This document shows, in pieces, positions 25,777 through 35,798 of a stretch of DNA of 64,000 bases. How positions within the stretch are numbered: the first letter of the stretch is position 1; each line of letters starts with the position of its first letter. Both the position numbers and the translations under genes were made by a program. This stretch comes from Aedoeadaptatus coxii (GTDB lineage Bacteria; Bacillota; Clostridia; Tissierellales; Peptoniphilaceae), in NCBI RefSeq assembly GCF_903819215.1, contig NZ_CAIJCT010000006.1; one strand, 5' to 3'. The notes below the pieces were generated by a model that ran no database searches, was not told the origin of the DNA, and worked only from the letters and a program-made list of their open reading frames with translations.

Positions 25777-28700
25777 ATGACATCATTCGTTCATTTACAT
25801 CTACACTCGGAATATTCCCTTTTAGACGGCTTCAGCAAAATCGATGAATTGCCCGAGCTCGTAAAATCCCTCGGCATGGACGCCGTAGCCTTAACCGATC
25901 ACGGCAATATGTACGGCGCCGTGGCTTTTTACAAGGCGGCGAAAGAGGCCGGCGTCAAGCCGATCTTAGGCTGCGAAGTTTACGTAACGGAAAAAGATAA
26001 GCTTTTGAAAGATCCTTCCAATCCCCGCTACCATTTAATTCTTCTCGCCGAAAATCGGGAAGGCTTTGAAAACTTAATGGCCATCGTCTCGGCGGGATTC
26101 GTCGACGGTTTTTACTACAAGCCGCGGGTGGACATGGACGATCTTCGCAAACATCACAAGGGCATTATCGCCACTTCCGCCTGTCTCGGCGGCGAAGTGC
26201 AACAAGCCCTTTTAAAGGGCGATGAAGAAGGGGCGAAGGCCATCGCCCTGCGCTACCGGGATATTTTCGGGCCTGACAATTTCTTCCTCGAGCTGCAAGA
26301 TCACGGCATGCGGGAGCAAAAAGATGTTAATCGCCGCTTGCTTCGCCTGTCGAAAGAAACGGGAATACAACTGATCGCCACCAACGACTGCCATTATTTG
26401 CGACGGGAAGATGCCGACGTACACGATGCCCTTCTCTGTATTCAGACGGGCTCCATTTTAAGCGAAGAAAAACGAATGCGCTTCCCCAGCGACGAATTTT
26501 ACGTCAAAAGCCCGGAGGAAATGGCGGAGATTTTTTCCTTTGCGCCGGAAGCGTTGGAAAACACGGTAAAAATTGCCGAGCGTTGCAATGTGGAGCTAGA
26601 GTTTCACAATCTTCACTTGCCTCATTTTGAATTGCCGGCGGGTTACACCAATGAAGGCTATTTACGCGAACTGGTGGAAGAGGGGCTTATTCGCCGTTAC
26701 GGAACCGTAAGCGAGGAGATTCGCGATCGCGTGGAATTTGAGTTGAACACGATTTTTTCCATGGGCTACACCGATTATTTTCTCATCGTCTGGGATTTTA
26801 TTCGCTTTGCCCGATCGAAAAATATTCAGGTGGGCCCCGGCCGCGGCTCCGCTGCAGGCAGCGTCGTTAGCTATGCCCTGGAAATCATCGACGTGGATCC
26901 CCTGGCCTTCGGCTTGCTCTTTGAACGGTTTTTAAATCCCGAACGGGTGAGCATGCCGGATATCGACGTGGATTTTTGTTACGAACGGCGAGAAGAAGTT
27001 ATCGAATACGTTATCGAAAAATACGGGGAAGACCACGTGGCGCAAATCGTCACCTTCGGAACCTTAGGCGCTCGCGCCGCCATTCGCGATGTGGGGCGGG
27101 TTATGGACCTTCCCTACGGGCGAGTGGATTACGTGGCGAAGCAAGTGCCCAACGAGCTCAACATTACGTTGACGCGGGCTCTCGACATATCGCCGTCTCT
27201 TAAAAAGGAATACGATAGCGAAGAGGAAATCCACAGGCTGTTGGATTTAGCGCTGCATATTGAAGGGGTGCCGCGCCATACCTCCACCCACGCGGCGGGG
27301 GTGGTCATCAGCCAAAACCCCATTACAGACTACGTGCCCCTTACGCGAAACGGCGACATTATCTCCACTCAATTTAATATGATCGAGTTGGAAGAGCTGG
27401 GCCTTTTGAAGATGGACTTTTTAGGGCTCAGAACCCTTACGGTGATTCGGGATGCGAAAGATTTTATTAGGAGAGATTACGGAATCGACGTGGATTTCGA
27501 CACCATGCGTTACGACGATCCCGATGTGTTGAAGATGTTTCAGCGGGCGGAAACCCTAGGCGTGTTTCAATTTGAAAGCGGCGGCATGCGCGCCTTCCTG
27601 AAAGAATTGAAGCCGACGAAATTTGCCGACCTCGCCGCCGCCAACGCCCTTTTCAGACCGGGACCTATGAATCAAATTCCGAAATTTGTGGAATCGAAAC
27701 ACGATCCCTCGAAAATTTCCTATCCTCATCCGGCGCTGGAATCGATTTTGGAGGAAACCTACGGTTGCATCGTCTATCAGGAACAGGTTATGGAGATCGT
27801 CAGAAAAATCGGCGGCTATTCCTTGGGGCGCGCGGATCTCGTGCGCCGCGCCATGAGTAAAAAGAAAATGGCCGTTATGGAACAGGAACGGCAAAATTTT
27901 ATTTACGGCAGTTTAAACGATGACGGCTCCGTGGACGTGGCGGGAGCTATGCGAAACGGCGTGGACGAAAAAAGTGCCAATGTTATTTACGATTTAATGA
28001 TCGACTTTGCAAACTACGCCTTTAATAAATCCCACTCCGTAGCCTACGCCGTGGTGGCGTATCGAACGGCGTGGCTCAAATATTACTATCCGGCGGCCTT
28101 TATGGCGGCGCAAATTACATCCTTTATGTCCGATACTGCCCACGTGCGCATGTACATCGAAGAATGCAAGCGTCTCGGCATCGAGATTTTGCCGCCGAGT
28201 ATCAATAAGAGCTTTTTAAAGTTCAATGTAGAAGACGGCGCCATTCGCTTCGGCTTAAAGGGCGTAAAAAACGTCGGCGTGAATTTTGTAGAAGCCATCG
28301 AAAAGGCCCGCAGAGAAGGCGGCCCTTTCAGTTCCCTCAATGAATTTATTCAACGGGTGGATAAAGTTGCTCCGGGCGCCATGAACAAGCGGAGTATGGA
28401 ATCCCTCATTAAGGCCGGCGCCTTCGACGAACTGGGCGGCAATCGACCCCAGTACCTCGCCGTTTACGACAAATTAATCGACGGCGTGCAAGGGGAAAAC
28501 AGACGCAATATTCCCGGGCAGGTCAGCCTTTTTCAAACGGCGGAAACTCAAAGGGATCATTTGCCGAAATTAAAAGATTACGATCAAAAGCAAAAACTCG
28601 AATACGAGCGCGACGTTATGGGCATTTATGTATCAGGTCATCCTTTGGAATCCTATGTCAAAAGTCTAAAGGATCAGACCGATTACGACACGCAAAAAGT

Positions 28701-29211
28701 GCGTGAAACATTAGAAAGTCAAGATACGATTTACAGCGCCACCCTCGGCGGTCTTTTGCGGGAAAAGCGAACGCTGGTGACGAAGAAAAACCAAATGATG
28801 GCATTCGGCGTCTTGGAAGATCTTTACGGCACCATCGAACTCGTTTTATTTCCAAGCGTCTACGCAAGCTTGGAATCCGGCGTTTTTGAAGAAGGACAGC
28901 TGATAACCGTCAAAGGACGCGTCGAGGGAAGTGATGTGGAAGAGGGCAAAATATTGGTGGAATCGGTAAAGCCTCTAAAAGATCTGGACGATAAAGAAAC
29001 CCTCTACCTGCGTTTAAAAAACGAAGGGCTTCAGGGGGATGCGGAAGCGATCTTAAAGCGATACCCCGGCTCCATGCCCGTCGTATTTTATTTTGAGGAC
29101 ACGAAAAAAGCCCTCGGCGTGCCGAGAGAATTTTACGTATCCTACGGCGACGGATTGATTCGGGATTTACGGGAGATAATGAACCCCGAAACCGACGCTG
29201 TGAGAAAGTGA
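25777..29211 (+). CDS. dnaE: DNA polymerase III alpha subunit DnaE
   Basis: 1144 aa, normal for DnaE1/DnaE3-type polymerases. The PHP domain starts FVHLHLHSEYSLLDG. The polymerase palm includes GPGRGSAAGS and the catalytic acidic pair in MPDIDVDFCYERRE. A helix-hairpin-helix and an OB domain (ATLGGLLREKRTLVTKKNQM) form the C-terminal part. ATG follows AGAGGAACGCC. It is grouped with pfkA and pyk, a frequent Firmicute arrangement. No intein was found. Confidence 0.96.
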   Translation: MTSFVHLHLHSEYSLLDGFSKIDELPELVKSLGMDAVALTDHGNMYGAVAFYKAAKEAGVKPILGCEVYVTEKDKLLKDPSNPRYHLILLAENREGFENLMAIVSAGFVDGFYYKPRVDMDDLRKHHKGIIATSACLGGEVQQALLKGDEEGAKAIALRYRDIFGPDNFFLELQDHGMREQKDVNRRLLRLSKETGIQLIATNDCHYLRREDADVHDALLCIQTGSILSEEKRMRFPSDEFYVKSPEEMAEIFSFAPEALENTVKIAERCNVELEFHNLHLPHFELPAGYTNEGYLRELVEEGLIRRYGTVSEEIRDRVEFELNTIFSMGYTDYFLIVWDFIRFARSKNIQVGPGRGSAAGSVVSYALEIIDVDPLAFGLLFERFLNPERVSMPDIDVDFCYERREEVIEYVIEKYGEDHVAQIVTFGTLGARAAIRDVGRVMDLPYGRVDYVAKQVPNELNITLTRALDISPSLKKEYDSEEEIHRLLDLALHIEGVPRHTSTHAAGVVISQNPITDYVPLTRNGDIISTQFNMIELEELGLLKMDFLGLRTLTVIRDAKDFIRRDYGIDVDFDTMRYDDPDVLKMFQRAETLGVFQFESGGMRAFLKELKPTKFADLAAANALFRPGPMNQIPKFVESKHDPSKISYPHPALESILEETYGCIVYQEQVMEIVRKIGGYSLGRADLVRRAMSKKKMAVMEQERQNFIYGSLNDDGSVDVAGAMRNGVDEKSANVIYDLMIDFANYAFNKSHSVAYAVVAYRTAWLKYYYPAAFMAAQITSFMSDTAHVRMYIEECKRLGIEILPPSINKSFLKFNVEDGAIRFGLKGVKNVGVNFVEAIEKARREGGPFSSLNEFIQRVDKVAPGAMNKRSMESLIKAGAFDELGGNRPQYLAVYDKLIDGVQGENRRNIPGQVSLFQTAETQRDHLPKLKDYDQKQKLEYERDVMGIYVSGHPLESYVKSLKDQTDYDTQKVRETLESQDTIYSATLGGLLREKRTLVTKKNQMMAFGVLEDLYGTIELVLFPSVYASLESGVFEEGQLITVKGRVEGSDVEEGKILVESVKPLKDLDDKETLYLRLKNEGLQGDAEAILKRYPGSMPVVFYFEDTKKALGVPREFYVSYGDGLIRDLREIMNPETDAVRK

Positions 29212-29218
29212 GGACGAC

Positions 29219-30175
29219 ATGAGAATCGGCGTATTGACAAGCGGAGGAGATGCTCCGGGAATGAATGCCGCCCTTCGCGCCGTCGTGCGGGTGGCGATTT
29301 ACGAAGGCCACGACGTGGTGGGCATTCGCAACGGCTTTAGCGGTATTTTTGAAAAAGATTTCGTCGCCATGGGCCTTTCCTCGGTGGCGGATATTATTCA
29401 TAAGGGGGGCACGATTTTAGGCACGAGTCGATCGAAAGAAATGCGCACCGACGAAGGCATAGCACGTGCCCGAGAGATTTTAAAAGAAGAGGGCGTGGAG
29501 CATTTAATCGTCATCGGCGGCGACGGCTCCATGAAAGGCGCCCTCGCCCTTTCCGATGCGGGGCAGTCGGTGATTACTCTGCCTGCCACCATCGACAACG
29601 ACTTAGGCTATCAGGAGGCGAGTATCGGATTTTACACTGCGGTGGAAACTATTTTGGAAGCTGTGGGAAGAATCCGCGACACCTCCAGCGCCTTAAGGCG
29701 CGCCAATATTATCGAAGTCATGGGAAGACATTGCGGCGACCTCGCCCTTTATGCCGGCATCGCCGGCGGCGCGGAGAGCGTGATTATTCCCGAAGTACCT
29801 TTCGATTTTGACGGTGTTAAAAATAAAATTCTGGCGGGGAAGAAACGGGGCAAGCGCCACCATATTATTCTCCTGACGGAAGAGCAGATTCCCGCCTACG
29901 GCCTCGCAAAAGATTTGGAAGAGGCGACGGGGGTGGAAACGCGCGTCACCATTTTAGGTTACACCCAAAGAGGGGGCATTCCCACGGGAAAAGATCGCAT
30001 CAACGCATCCAGGCTCGGTGCCGAAGCCGTATTCCTTTGCGGCGAGGAAAAACGCTCCCTGGCCCTGGGCCTTTCCGAGGGGAAAATTAAATCCTTCGAT
30101 TTACGGGAAGCCCTCGCCGTGGAAAAAACCTTCGACCGCGCACTGTACGACACGCTGGATAAAATTTCCATTTAG
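29219..30175 (+). CDS. pfkA: ATP-dependent 6-phosphofructokinase
   Basis: 318 aa. It phosphorylates fructose 6-phosphate, the committed step of glycolysis. TSGGDAPGMNAALRAVVR binds ATP, IGGDGSMKGA follows, TIDND supplies the catalytic base, and MGRHCGDLA contacts substrate. The GGDGS form indicates ATP rather than PPi dependence. ATG 29219 lies 8 bp after dnaE and pyk follows after 9 bp, so the two glycolytic kinases are co-expressed. Confidence 0.96.
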   Translation: MRIGVLTSGGDAPGMNAALRAVVRVAIYEGHDVVGIRNGFSGIFEKDFVAMGLSSVADIIHKGGTILGTSRSKEMRTDEGIARAREILKEEGVEHLIVIGGDGSMKGALALSDAGQSVITLPATIDNDLGYQEASIGFYTAVETILEAVGRIRDTSSALRRANIIEVMGRHCGDLALYAGIAGGAESVIIPEVPFDFDGVKNKILAGKKRGKRHHIILLTEEQIPAYGLAKDLEEATGVETRVTILGYTQRGGIPTGKDRINASRLGAEAVFLCGEEKRSLALGLSEGKIKSFDLREALAVEKTFDRALYDTLDKISI

Positions 30176-30183
30176 GAGGCAGT

Positions 30184-31929
30184 ATGAAAAAGACGAAAAT
30201 CGTGGCCACTGTCGGGCCTGCATCGTCGAGCCCCGATATGCTTCGCGCCTTAATCGAAGCCGGGGTGAACGTATTTCGGCTCAACTTTTCCCACGGCAAT
30301 CACGAAAGCCACAGAGAAGAGCTCGACGCCATACGAGAAGCGGCGCGGGCGACAAAGACATCCATCGCCACCATGCTGGACACGAAAGGCCCTGAAATTC
30401 GCACGGGGGATTTTAAAGAAGAGAGTGTAGAGCTGACGCCGGGATCGTCCTTTAGCCTTTACAGGGAAGAGCGTCTCGGCGACGGGGAAGGCGTCTACCA
30501 AACCTACGACAATCTCTACCGCGACGTTAAACCGGGTCAAAAAATTTTAATTGACGACGGTTTAATCGCCTTGGAGGTTACCTCCATCGAGGGCACCACC
30601 ATTCACACGAAAGTTTTAAACGGCGGCGTCGTCAGCAATCACAAGGGGATCAATGTGCCCGGAGCGCAAATTAATTTGCCCGCCCTTACAGAAAAAGATA
30701 TTCAGGATATTCTCCTGGCCATTGAAGAGGATATGGATTTTATCGCCGCGTCTTTCATTCGGAAGAAGGACGACATCCTCGCCATTCGCGACGTCTTGGA
30801 GCGGCACGGCGGCGACGGCATTAAAATTATTGCAAAAATCGAAAACGAAGAGGGCATCGCCAATATGGACGATATTATTTCCACCGCCGACGGCATTATG
30901 GTGGCGCGCGGCGACATGGGCGTGGAAATTGAAACGGAGCGTGTGCCCATGGTGCAAAAAGAATTAATCGCCCGTTCCATTGCCGAAGGCATTCCCGTCA
31001 TTACGGCGACGCAAATGCTGGATTCCATGATTCGCAACCCCAGGCCTACCCGCGCTGAAGTGGCGGATGTGGCCAACGCCATTATCGACGGCACGAGCGC
31101 CGTCATGCTTTCCGGGGAAACGGCCATGGGCGAGTATCCCCTGGAGGCTGTCAAGACCATGGCGCGCATCGCCGAGGTGACGGAGCCCGTATTAAAAGAA
31201 GAAGAGCCCTATAAACATTTGACGAGCTTCAAAAAAAGCACCACCAATACCGTAGTGCAACACGCCGTGGAAATGGCGGATCAACTGGCTTGCGATGCCA
31301 TCGTCATCGCCACGGCGACAGGCTACAGTTCCAGGAATCTTTCGAAATTTCGCCCGAAGACGAAAGTCTTTGCCGTCACAGAAGACGAGCGAGTGCTCCG
31401 CCAAATGAATCTTCAATGGGGCGTCACGGGGGTTCTCGGCAGCACGCGCGGCAAACATATTTTTGACGACACGGCGCGGATCGTGAAGCGCGCCGGCTGG
31501 ATTCACGACGGCGATTTAATCGCCATGGTGGCGGGGATCCCTCAAGGCGTCGCCGGAAGCACCAATGTTATTAAAATTCATCAGGTGGCCTCCACACTTC
31601 ATAAAGGCACGGGCCTTGGCGGCGGCATTAAAACGGGCAGGGCGCGCATCGTAAACGAAGATATGGATTTTGTGCGCGACTTTACCGACGGTGATATTCT
31701 CGTCGTTAAAGGCTACGGAAAAGAACTCGCGCCGTTTATCGAACGGGCGGGCGGATTCGTTTCCGAAGAAGAAGGGCTTACATCCCCTTCCGCCATTGCG
31801 GGAATAAACCTGGGGGTCACTTCCGTCGTAGGATGTGTTGGCATCGTCGACGGTCTCCATCCCGGCGATGTGATTACGGTTAACGGCGATACGGGGGAAA
31901 TTTTCCTCGGCAGCGTCAACGCTATTTAA
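30184..31929 (+). CDS. pyk: Pyruvate kinase with C-terminal PEP-utiliser-like domain
   Basis: 581 aa. The catalytic barrel has MLDTKGPEIRTG, KIENEEG, MVARGDMGVEIE, and SGETAMGEYP. About 110 extra C-terminal residues (GLGGGIKTGRARIV to GEIFLGSVNAI) form the swivelling domain also found in Bacillus pyruvate kinase, which includes a GDILVVKGYG-like segment. ATG has AGGAGGCAGT upstream. It converts PEP to pyruvate with ATP formation. Confidence 0.96.
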   Translation: MKKTKIVATVGPASSSPDMLRALIEAGVNVFRLNFSHGNHESHREELDAIREAARATKTSIATMLDTKGPEIRTGDFKEESVELTPGSSFSLYREERLGDGEGVYQTYDNLYRDVKPGQKILIDDGLIALEVTSIEGTTIHTKVLNGGVVSNHKGINVPGAQINLPALTEKDIQDILLAIEEDMDFIAASFIRKKDDILAIRDVLERHGGDGIKIIAKIENEEGIANMDDIISTADGIMVARGDMGVEIETERVPMVQKELIARSIAEGIPVITATQMLDSMIRNPRPTRAEVADVANAIIDGTSAVMLSGETAMGEYPLEAVKTMARIAEVTEPVLKEEEPYKHLTSFKKSTTNTVVQHAVEMADQLACDAIVIATATGYSSRNLSKFRPKTKVFAVTEDERVLRQMNLQWGVTGVLGSTRGKHIFDDTARIVKRAGWIHDGDLIAMVAGIPQGVAGSTNVIKIHQVASTLHKGTGLGGGIKTGRARIVNEDMDFVRDFTDGDILVVKGYGKELAPFIERAGGFVSEEEGLTSPSAIAGINLGVTSVVGCVGIVDGLHPGDVITVNGDTGEIFLGSVNAI

Positions 31930-31945
31930 TATCTTTATTAAAACC

Positions 31946-32104
31946 TTGTAGAAGACACGCAAAACGTTTATAATAGTTTCGTTATGTAGAGTAGGCAAAA
32001 GGCGTTAAGTGTTGAGGGATGGGAAGTTGCCCTCAAACGAAGAGATAAGAGGCTCGCTATCTTTTGCCGCATCCGCTGCTACCCTCTTTAGCAGCTTTAA
32101 GGAG
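31946..32104 (+). promoter_or_regulatory. Tetrahydrofolate (THF) riboswitch with promoter
   Basis: Promoter TTGTAG (31946-31951), 17-nt spacer, TATAAT (31969-31974). The aptamer (about 31988-32081) contains the conserved elements GGCGTTAAGTGTTGAGGGAT, CAAACGAAG and GCATCCGCT of the folE/folT THF riboswitch class. A hairpin GCTGCTA/TAGCAGC (32076-32096) lies just before the GGAGG of folT, and its CCCTC loop could mask the site, so control is probably translational. Confidence 0.9.
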
Positions 32105-32109
32105 GAAAA

Positions 32110-32625
32110 ATGAAACAATTTAATACGAAGAAACTGACCTTTTTGGCGGCCATGGTGGCGCTGCAAATTGTCTTTGCGCGTACCTTGGGAATTGATCTCG
32201 GAAACTATCAACGGATCAGCTTTTCCTTTATTCCCGTCACCTTGGCATCGACGACGTTAGGGCCTATTGCCAGCGGGATCGCCGCCATTGTGGCGGACAT
32301 CGTCGGCTTTATGATGAAACCTACCGGTCCTTATTTCCCGGGGTTCACCTTTAATGCTTTTCTGAGCGCGGCGCTCTACGGTGTTTTCTTTTACAAAAAA
32401 GACCTCACCATTAAGCGCATCGTCCTCGCCAACGTGGTCATCACAGCACTCGTTAACTGCTTGATGGGAACCTATTGGGTACACATGCTATATGGCAACC
32501 CCTTCCAAGCTGTGTTAGTGAGCAAATTGCCATTCCAAGGTTTAATGCTTGTGATTAAAATCGTCGTTCAAGCACTTATATTAGATCGTATGTCGAAAGA
32601 GGCCATTCGTCTCTTCCGCGATTAA
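32110..32625 (+). CDS. folT: Folate ECF transporter substrate-binding subunit FolT
   Basis: 171 aa, six membrane helices, with the N-terminal LTFLAAMVALQIVFAR and the IPVTLASTTLGPIASGI motif of ECF S-components. The THF riboswitch directly upstream identifies the substrate as folate. It needs an energising module, and the only one in the window is ecfA1-ecfA2-ecfT at 55.3-57.8 kb. ATG follows AAGGAGGAAAA. Confidence 0.92.
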   Translation: MKQFNTKKLTFLAAMVALQIVFARTLGIDLGNYQRISFSFIPVTLASTTLGPIASGIAAIVADIVGFMMKPTGPYFPGFTFNAFLSAALYGVFFYKKDLTIKRIVLANVVITALVNCLMGTYWVHMLYGNPFQAVLVSKLPFQGLMLVIKIVVQALILDRMSKEAIRLFRD

Positions 32626-32652
32626 AAAGGCGCCGCAAGGCGTCTTTTATTT
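32624..32652 (+). terminator. Intrinsic terminator after folT
   Basis: Hairpin AAGGCGCC-GCAA-GGCGTCTT followed by TTATTTT, immediately after the folT stop. Confidence 0.7.
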
Positions 32653-32669
32653 TAGAAAGAAGGATTTCG

Positions 32670-32975
32670 ATGGAAACCATTAAAAAACGCGTTATGCGCA
32701 TGGAAGACATTTTAGAAGAACAATTAGCCTGTCAAAAAGAGCTTCGGGAAGCCATGGAAAAAGTCGCCGCGCTGAACGATCGCTATATGATTCTCAGAGA
32801 TTATTACGGCAGCGAGGACATGAACGAAGATTTAGAAGCCGACGAGGCGGGAAAGCTCGACGATATTAACCGCGGCGTCTTAACGGAAGACGGCGTTTAC
32901 GATTTAATGGGCGATCGCTATGAACTCGGCTTGGATCTTTTAGAACTCGCCCATACTCTTTTAAAACATTATTAG
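32670..32975 (+). CDS. DUF4298 family protein
   Basis: 101 aa acidic helical protein of the DUF4298 family, common in Firmicutes, unknown function. The first 45 residues are likely coiled coil (METIKKRVMRMEDILEEQL), and the C-terminal part contains DGVYDLMGDRYELG. AGAAAGAAGG lies before the ATG. It sits between folT and the ZIP transporter, ten bases before the latter. Confidence 0.8.
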   Translation: METIKKRVMRMEDILEEQLACQKELREAMEKVAALNDRYMILRDYYGSEDMNEDLEADEAGKLDDINRGVLTEDGVYDLMGDRYELGLDLLELAHTLLKHY

Positions 32976-32984
32976 GAGAAATTT

Positions 32985-33779
32985 ATGTCGAATGTAGGTG
33001 TGGCCTTTTTAAATACGGCGCTCGCAGGCCTTGCCACCATGCTCGGTGCGGTGATCGTATTTTTTACGGGATCGGACAATAAAAAATTTCTGTCCTCGGC
33101 CCTCGGCTTTTCCGCCGGCGTCATGATTTACATTTCCTTTATGGAAATGATGCCCATGGCCACGGAATATTTTCAAAAAACCATGGGGGAACGCGCCGCC
33201 GGTTTGGCGACGCTGGGCGCTTTTTTCGGTTCCATGGCCGTATTCGGTCTAATTTCCCACTTGGTGCCCGAAGCCGACGAGCCCCACGATTTAAAAAGCG
33301 GCGAGGAAATGGAAGCGGCAGGGCGGGAAAAGGCCCTTGAAAAAGTGGGCATTAAAAGCGCCATCGCCATCGGCGTTCACAATTTTCCGGAAGGAATGGT
33401 TACTTTTATGACCACCCTTTTAGATCCCGCCGTCGGCGTCTCCATCGCTATCGCCATCGCCATGCATAATATTCCCGAGGGAATCGGAGTGGCGGCGCCG
33501 ATTTATTTCGCCACGGGAGGAAAAAAGAAAGCCCTTTGGCTCACCTTTTTAAGCGGCGTTTCAGAACCTTTAGGCGCCATTCTCGCTTATTTGGTCTTGC
33601 GTCCCTTTTTAACCACCACCTTATTCGGCATCGTGTTTGCCGCTATTTCGGGGATCATGGTATTAATTTCCTTCGACGAACTTTTGCCCGCATCCCGCGC
33701 TTACGGCGAAACTCATTTATCCTTAGTAGGCGTGATTTTCGGCATGCTCGTCATGGGGGTCAGTTTAATTATTTTATAA
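32985..33779 (+). CDS. zupT: ZIP-family zinc transporter ZupT
   Basis: 264 aa, eight membrane helices. The two ZIP metal-binding motifs are intact: HNFPEGMVTF in helix IV and HNIPEGIGVA in helix V. It imports zinc and possibly other divalent cations. ATG 32985 follows AGGAGAAATTT. The acidic loop between helices III and IV is typical. Confidence 0.93.
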   Translation: MSNVGVAFLNTALAGLATMLGAVIVFFTGSDNKKFLSSALGFSAGVMIYISFMEMMPMATEYFQKTMGERAAGLATLGAFFGSMAVFGLISHLVPEADEPHDLKSGEEMEAAGREKALEKVGIKSAIAIGVHNFPEGMVTFMTTLLDPAVGVSIAIAIAMHNIPEGIGVAAPIYFATGGKKKALWLTFLSGVSEPLGAILAYLVLRPFLTTTLFGIVFAAISGIMVLISFDELLPASRAYGETHLSLVGVIFGMLVMGVSLIIL

Positions 33780-33794
33780 AAATGAAGTTTATAC

Positions 33795-34074
33795 TTGACT
33801 TTCCGAGTAAAGCTTCGTATACTCATATACAACAATCGAATCTGCATGATAGAGGCGCATGTTTCATCAGTACCGATCATCTCCGGTCAATGGATCTTCG
33901 GGAAAGGGAAACGTGCCGAGGGTTAAGTATTTGTGTCCACGGATACTTTTCGCCGGGACGTAGGAAAATATCCTGCGTACTGTCGTTCGCCGAGCGAACG
34001 GAGCGCTATCGTGTCTTTAGGATTTTCTTTTCGTACGGAAATTCAAAAGCCATGATAGTATCATGGCTTTTTTT
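33795..34074 (+). promoter_or_regulatory. Lysine riboswitch with promoter and terminator
   Basis: Promoter TTGACT (33795-33800), 17-nt spacer, TATACT (33818-33823). The aptamer (about 33846-33985) shows L-box elements AGAGGCGC, GGGAAAGGGAAACGTGCCGAGG and a P1 formed by GATAG with CTGTC. A terminator AGCCATGATA/TATCATGGCT with seven T (34048-34074) follows. Lysine binding should stop transcription of the downstream transporter gene. Confidence 0.88.
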
Positions 34075-34121
34075 GTTTCGATTGATTCGCTATTATATTT
34101 TGAATCAGAAAGGAAAATGTA

Positions 34122-35735
34122 ATGACAAATCGCAGAAATTTACTTATCGCCCTGGTACTGGGCATTATCGCCGTCGGCGGCAGTTTTGCCGTGGCGGCAA
34201 GCGGCGCGGAAACCCACGCCACGTTCTGGGCACTGGTTCCGCCCATCGTCGCCATTAGCTTGGCGTTGATTACGAAAGAAGTTTTCCCTTCTTTATTCAT
34301 CGGTATTTTCGTCGGCGCCATCTTATCTTCCGGCGGATCCTTTACTACCACTATGGATCACGTCATTAACGAAGGTTTAACTGCGGCAGTTTCCGGCACG
34401 GCGGGCATCTTCTTATTCCTCGTCTTTCTCGGGATGTTGGTCGCCCTCATTAACAAAAGCGGCGGCACCCGCGCCTTTGGCGAATGGGCAGCCCGCAGAA
34501 TTACCTCTCGCCGCGGCGCACAAATTGCCACTTTCTTCCTCGGTATTTTAATTTTTATCGACGATTATTTTAACTGCTTAACCGTAGGCTCGGTTATGAG
34601 GCCCGTAACGGACCGCTTCAAAATTTCAAGAGCAAAGCTTGCCTACATTATCGACGCTACGGCGGCGCCCATTTGTATGATCGCCCCCATTAGTTCCTGG
34701 GCGGCGGCCGTATCCGGTTACGCCGAAGGCACGGGCATGAGCGGCATTACCATGTTCGTAAAGGCCATTCCCTATAACTTTTATTCGATTTTAACCTTGG
34801 TTTTCGTCGTAGTTTTAATTTGGAAACACGACGACTTCGGCTCCATGCTCAAGTATGAAGAAGACGCTTTACAAGATAACGATCACAGCGCACTTCGAGA
34901 AGAGAAAATAGAAGATACGACGGCGGATCACGCCAGCCTTTTAGACCTCGTTCTCCCCATTATTTTCTTAATCTGCGTATCCGTACTCGCTTTAATTTAC
35001 GTCGGCGGTTTCTTCGATCCCGCCAGCGGCTTCCAAGGCGATTTCGTCGGCGCATTCGGCAACACCGATGCCACCGTGGGCCTTCCCTGGGGCGCCCTCA
35101 TTACGCTGATCGTCACCATCGCTTACCTTTTAATTCGCCGCGTTTTGGATTTCGGCGAATCCATGAATTGCTTGACGGAAGGATTTAACTCCATGGTCGC
35201 CGCTATTATGATTTTAACTATGGCGACGGCACTGAAGAATATCTCCAACGATTTACTGGGCAGCGCCGAATACGTCGCCAATATAATGAACGGCGTCGCC
35301 GGCGGACTTCAATACTTCCTGCCCGTCGTTATCTTTATCGTAGCCGCCCTTCTCGCATTTGCTACGGGCACAAGCTGGGGTACATTCGGTATTTTAATCC
35401 CCATCGTCGTCAGCATGTTCAGCGTAGAAAATCCCGTATTCTTCATCGGCCTTTCCGCTTGCTTGGCAGGCGCTGTCTGCGGCGATCACTGCTCGCCCAT
35501 TAGCGATACGACGATTATGTCCTCGGCAGGCGCCGGTTGCAATCACGTCGTCCACGTATCCACTCAATTGCCCTACGCCATGACAGTGGCGGCAATCAGT
35601 GCCATTTGCTACCTCATCGCGGCATTTGTTCAATCGCCGATTATTCCTCTCGCCGTCGGCGTGGCGATGATCGTCGGCCTCTTAACCTTCTTAAAAGTTC
35701 GCGCAGGAGACGATCCCTTACGCAACGAATTATAA
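34122..35735 (+). CDS. NhaC-family transporter, probable lysine permease
   Basis: 537 aa, about twelve membrane helices, of the NhaC Na+/H+ antiporter superfamily. Family motifs include IFIDDYFNCLTVGSVMRPVTD and CGDHCSPISDTTIMSS. NhaC-type proteins behind lysine riboswitches (LysW group) are believed to carry lysine, and the riboswitch here supports the same role. ATG follows GAAAGGAAAATGTA. Confidence 0.88.
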   Translation: MTNRRNLLIALVLGIIAVGGSFAVAASGAETHATFWALVPPIVAISLALITKEVFPSLFIGIFVGAILSSGGSFTTTMDHVINEGLTAAVSGTAGIFLFLVFLGMLVALINKSGGTRAFGEWAARRITSRRGAQIATFFLGILIFIDDYFNCLTVGSVMRPVTDRFKISRAKLAYIIDATAAPICMIAPISSWAAAVSGYAEGTGMSGITMFVKAIPYNFYSILTLVFVVVLIWKHDDFGSMLKYEEDALQDNDHSALREEKIEDTTADHASLLDLVLPIIFLICVSVLALIYVGGFFDPASGFQGDFVGAFGNTDATVGLPWGALITLIVTIAYLLIRRVLDFGESMNCLTEGFNSMVAAIMILTMATALKNISNDLLGSAEYVANIMNGVAGGLQYFLPVVIFIVAALLAFATGTSWGTFGILIPIVVSMFSVENPVFFIGLSACLAGAVCGDHCSPISDTTIMSSAGAGCNHVVHVSTQLPYAMTVAAISAICYLIAAFVQSPIIPLAVGVAMIVGLLTFLKVRAGDDPLRNEL

Positions 35736-35745
35736 TAATGAAATG

Positions 35746-35779
35746 AAGAGTGAATGTTTTGATTCACTCTTCTTTTTTT
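35746..35779 (+). terminator. Intrinsic terminator after the NhaC-type gene
   Basis: Hairpin AAGAGTGAAT-gttttg-ATTCACTCTT followed by CTTTTTTT. Confidence 0.85.
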
Positions 35780-35798
35780 GTACACTATTCAAAGAATA

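Noticed and set aside
29398..31998. Several antisense open frames over pfkA and pyk
   Set aside because: They are shadows of the conserved genes on the plus strand, caused by codon bias, with no ribosome sites.
33536..34258. A 240-codon open frame overlapping the ZIP transporter, the lysine riboswitch and the next gene
   Set aside because: It is out of frame with two conserved genes and crosses a promoter, an aptamer and a terminator.
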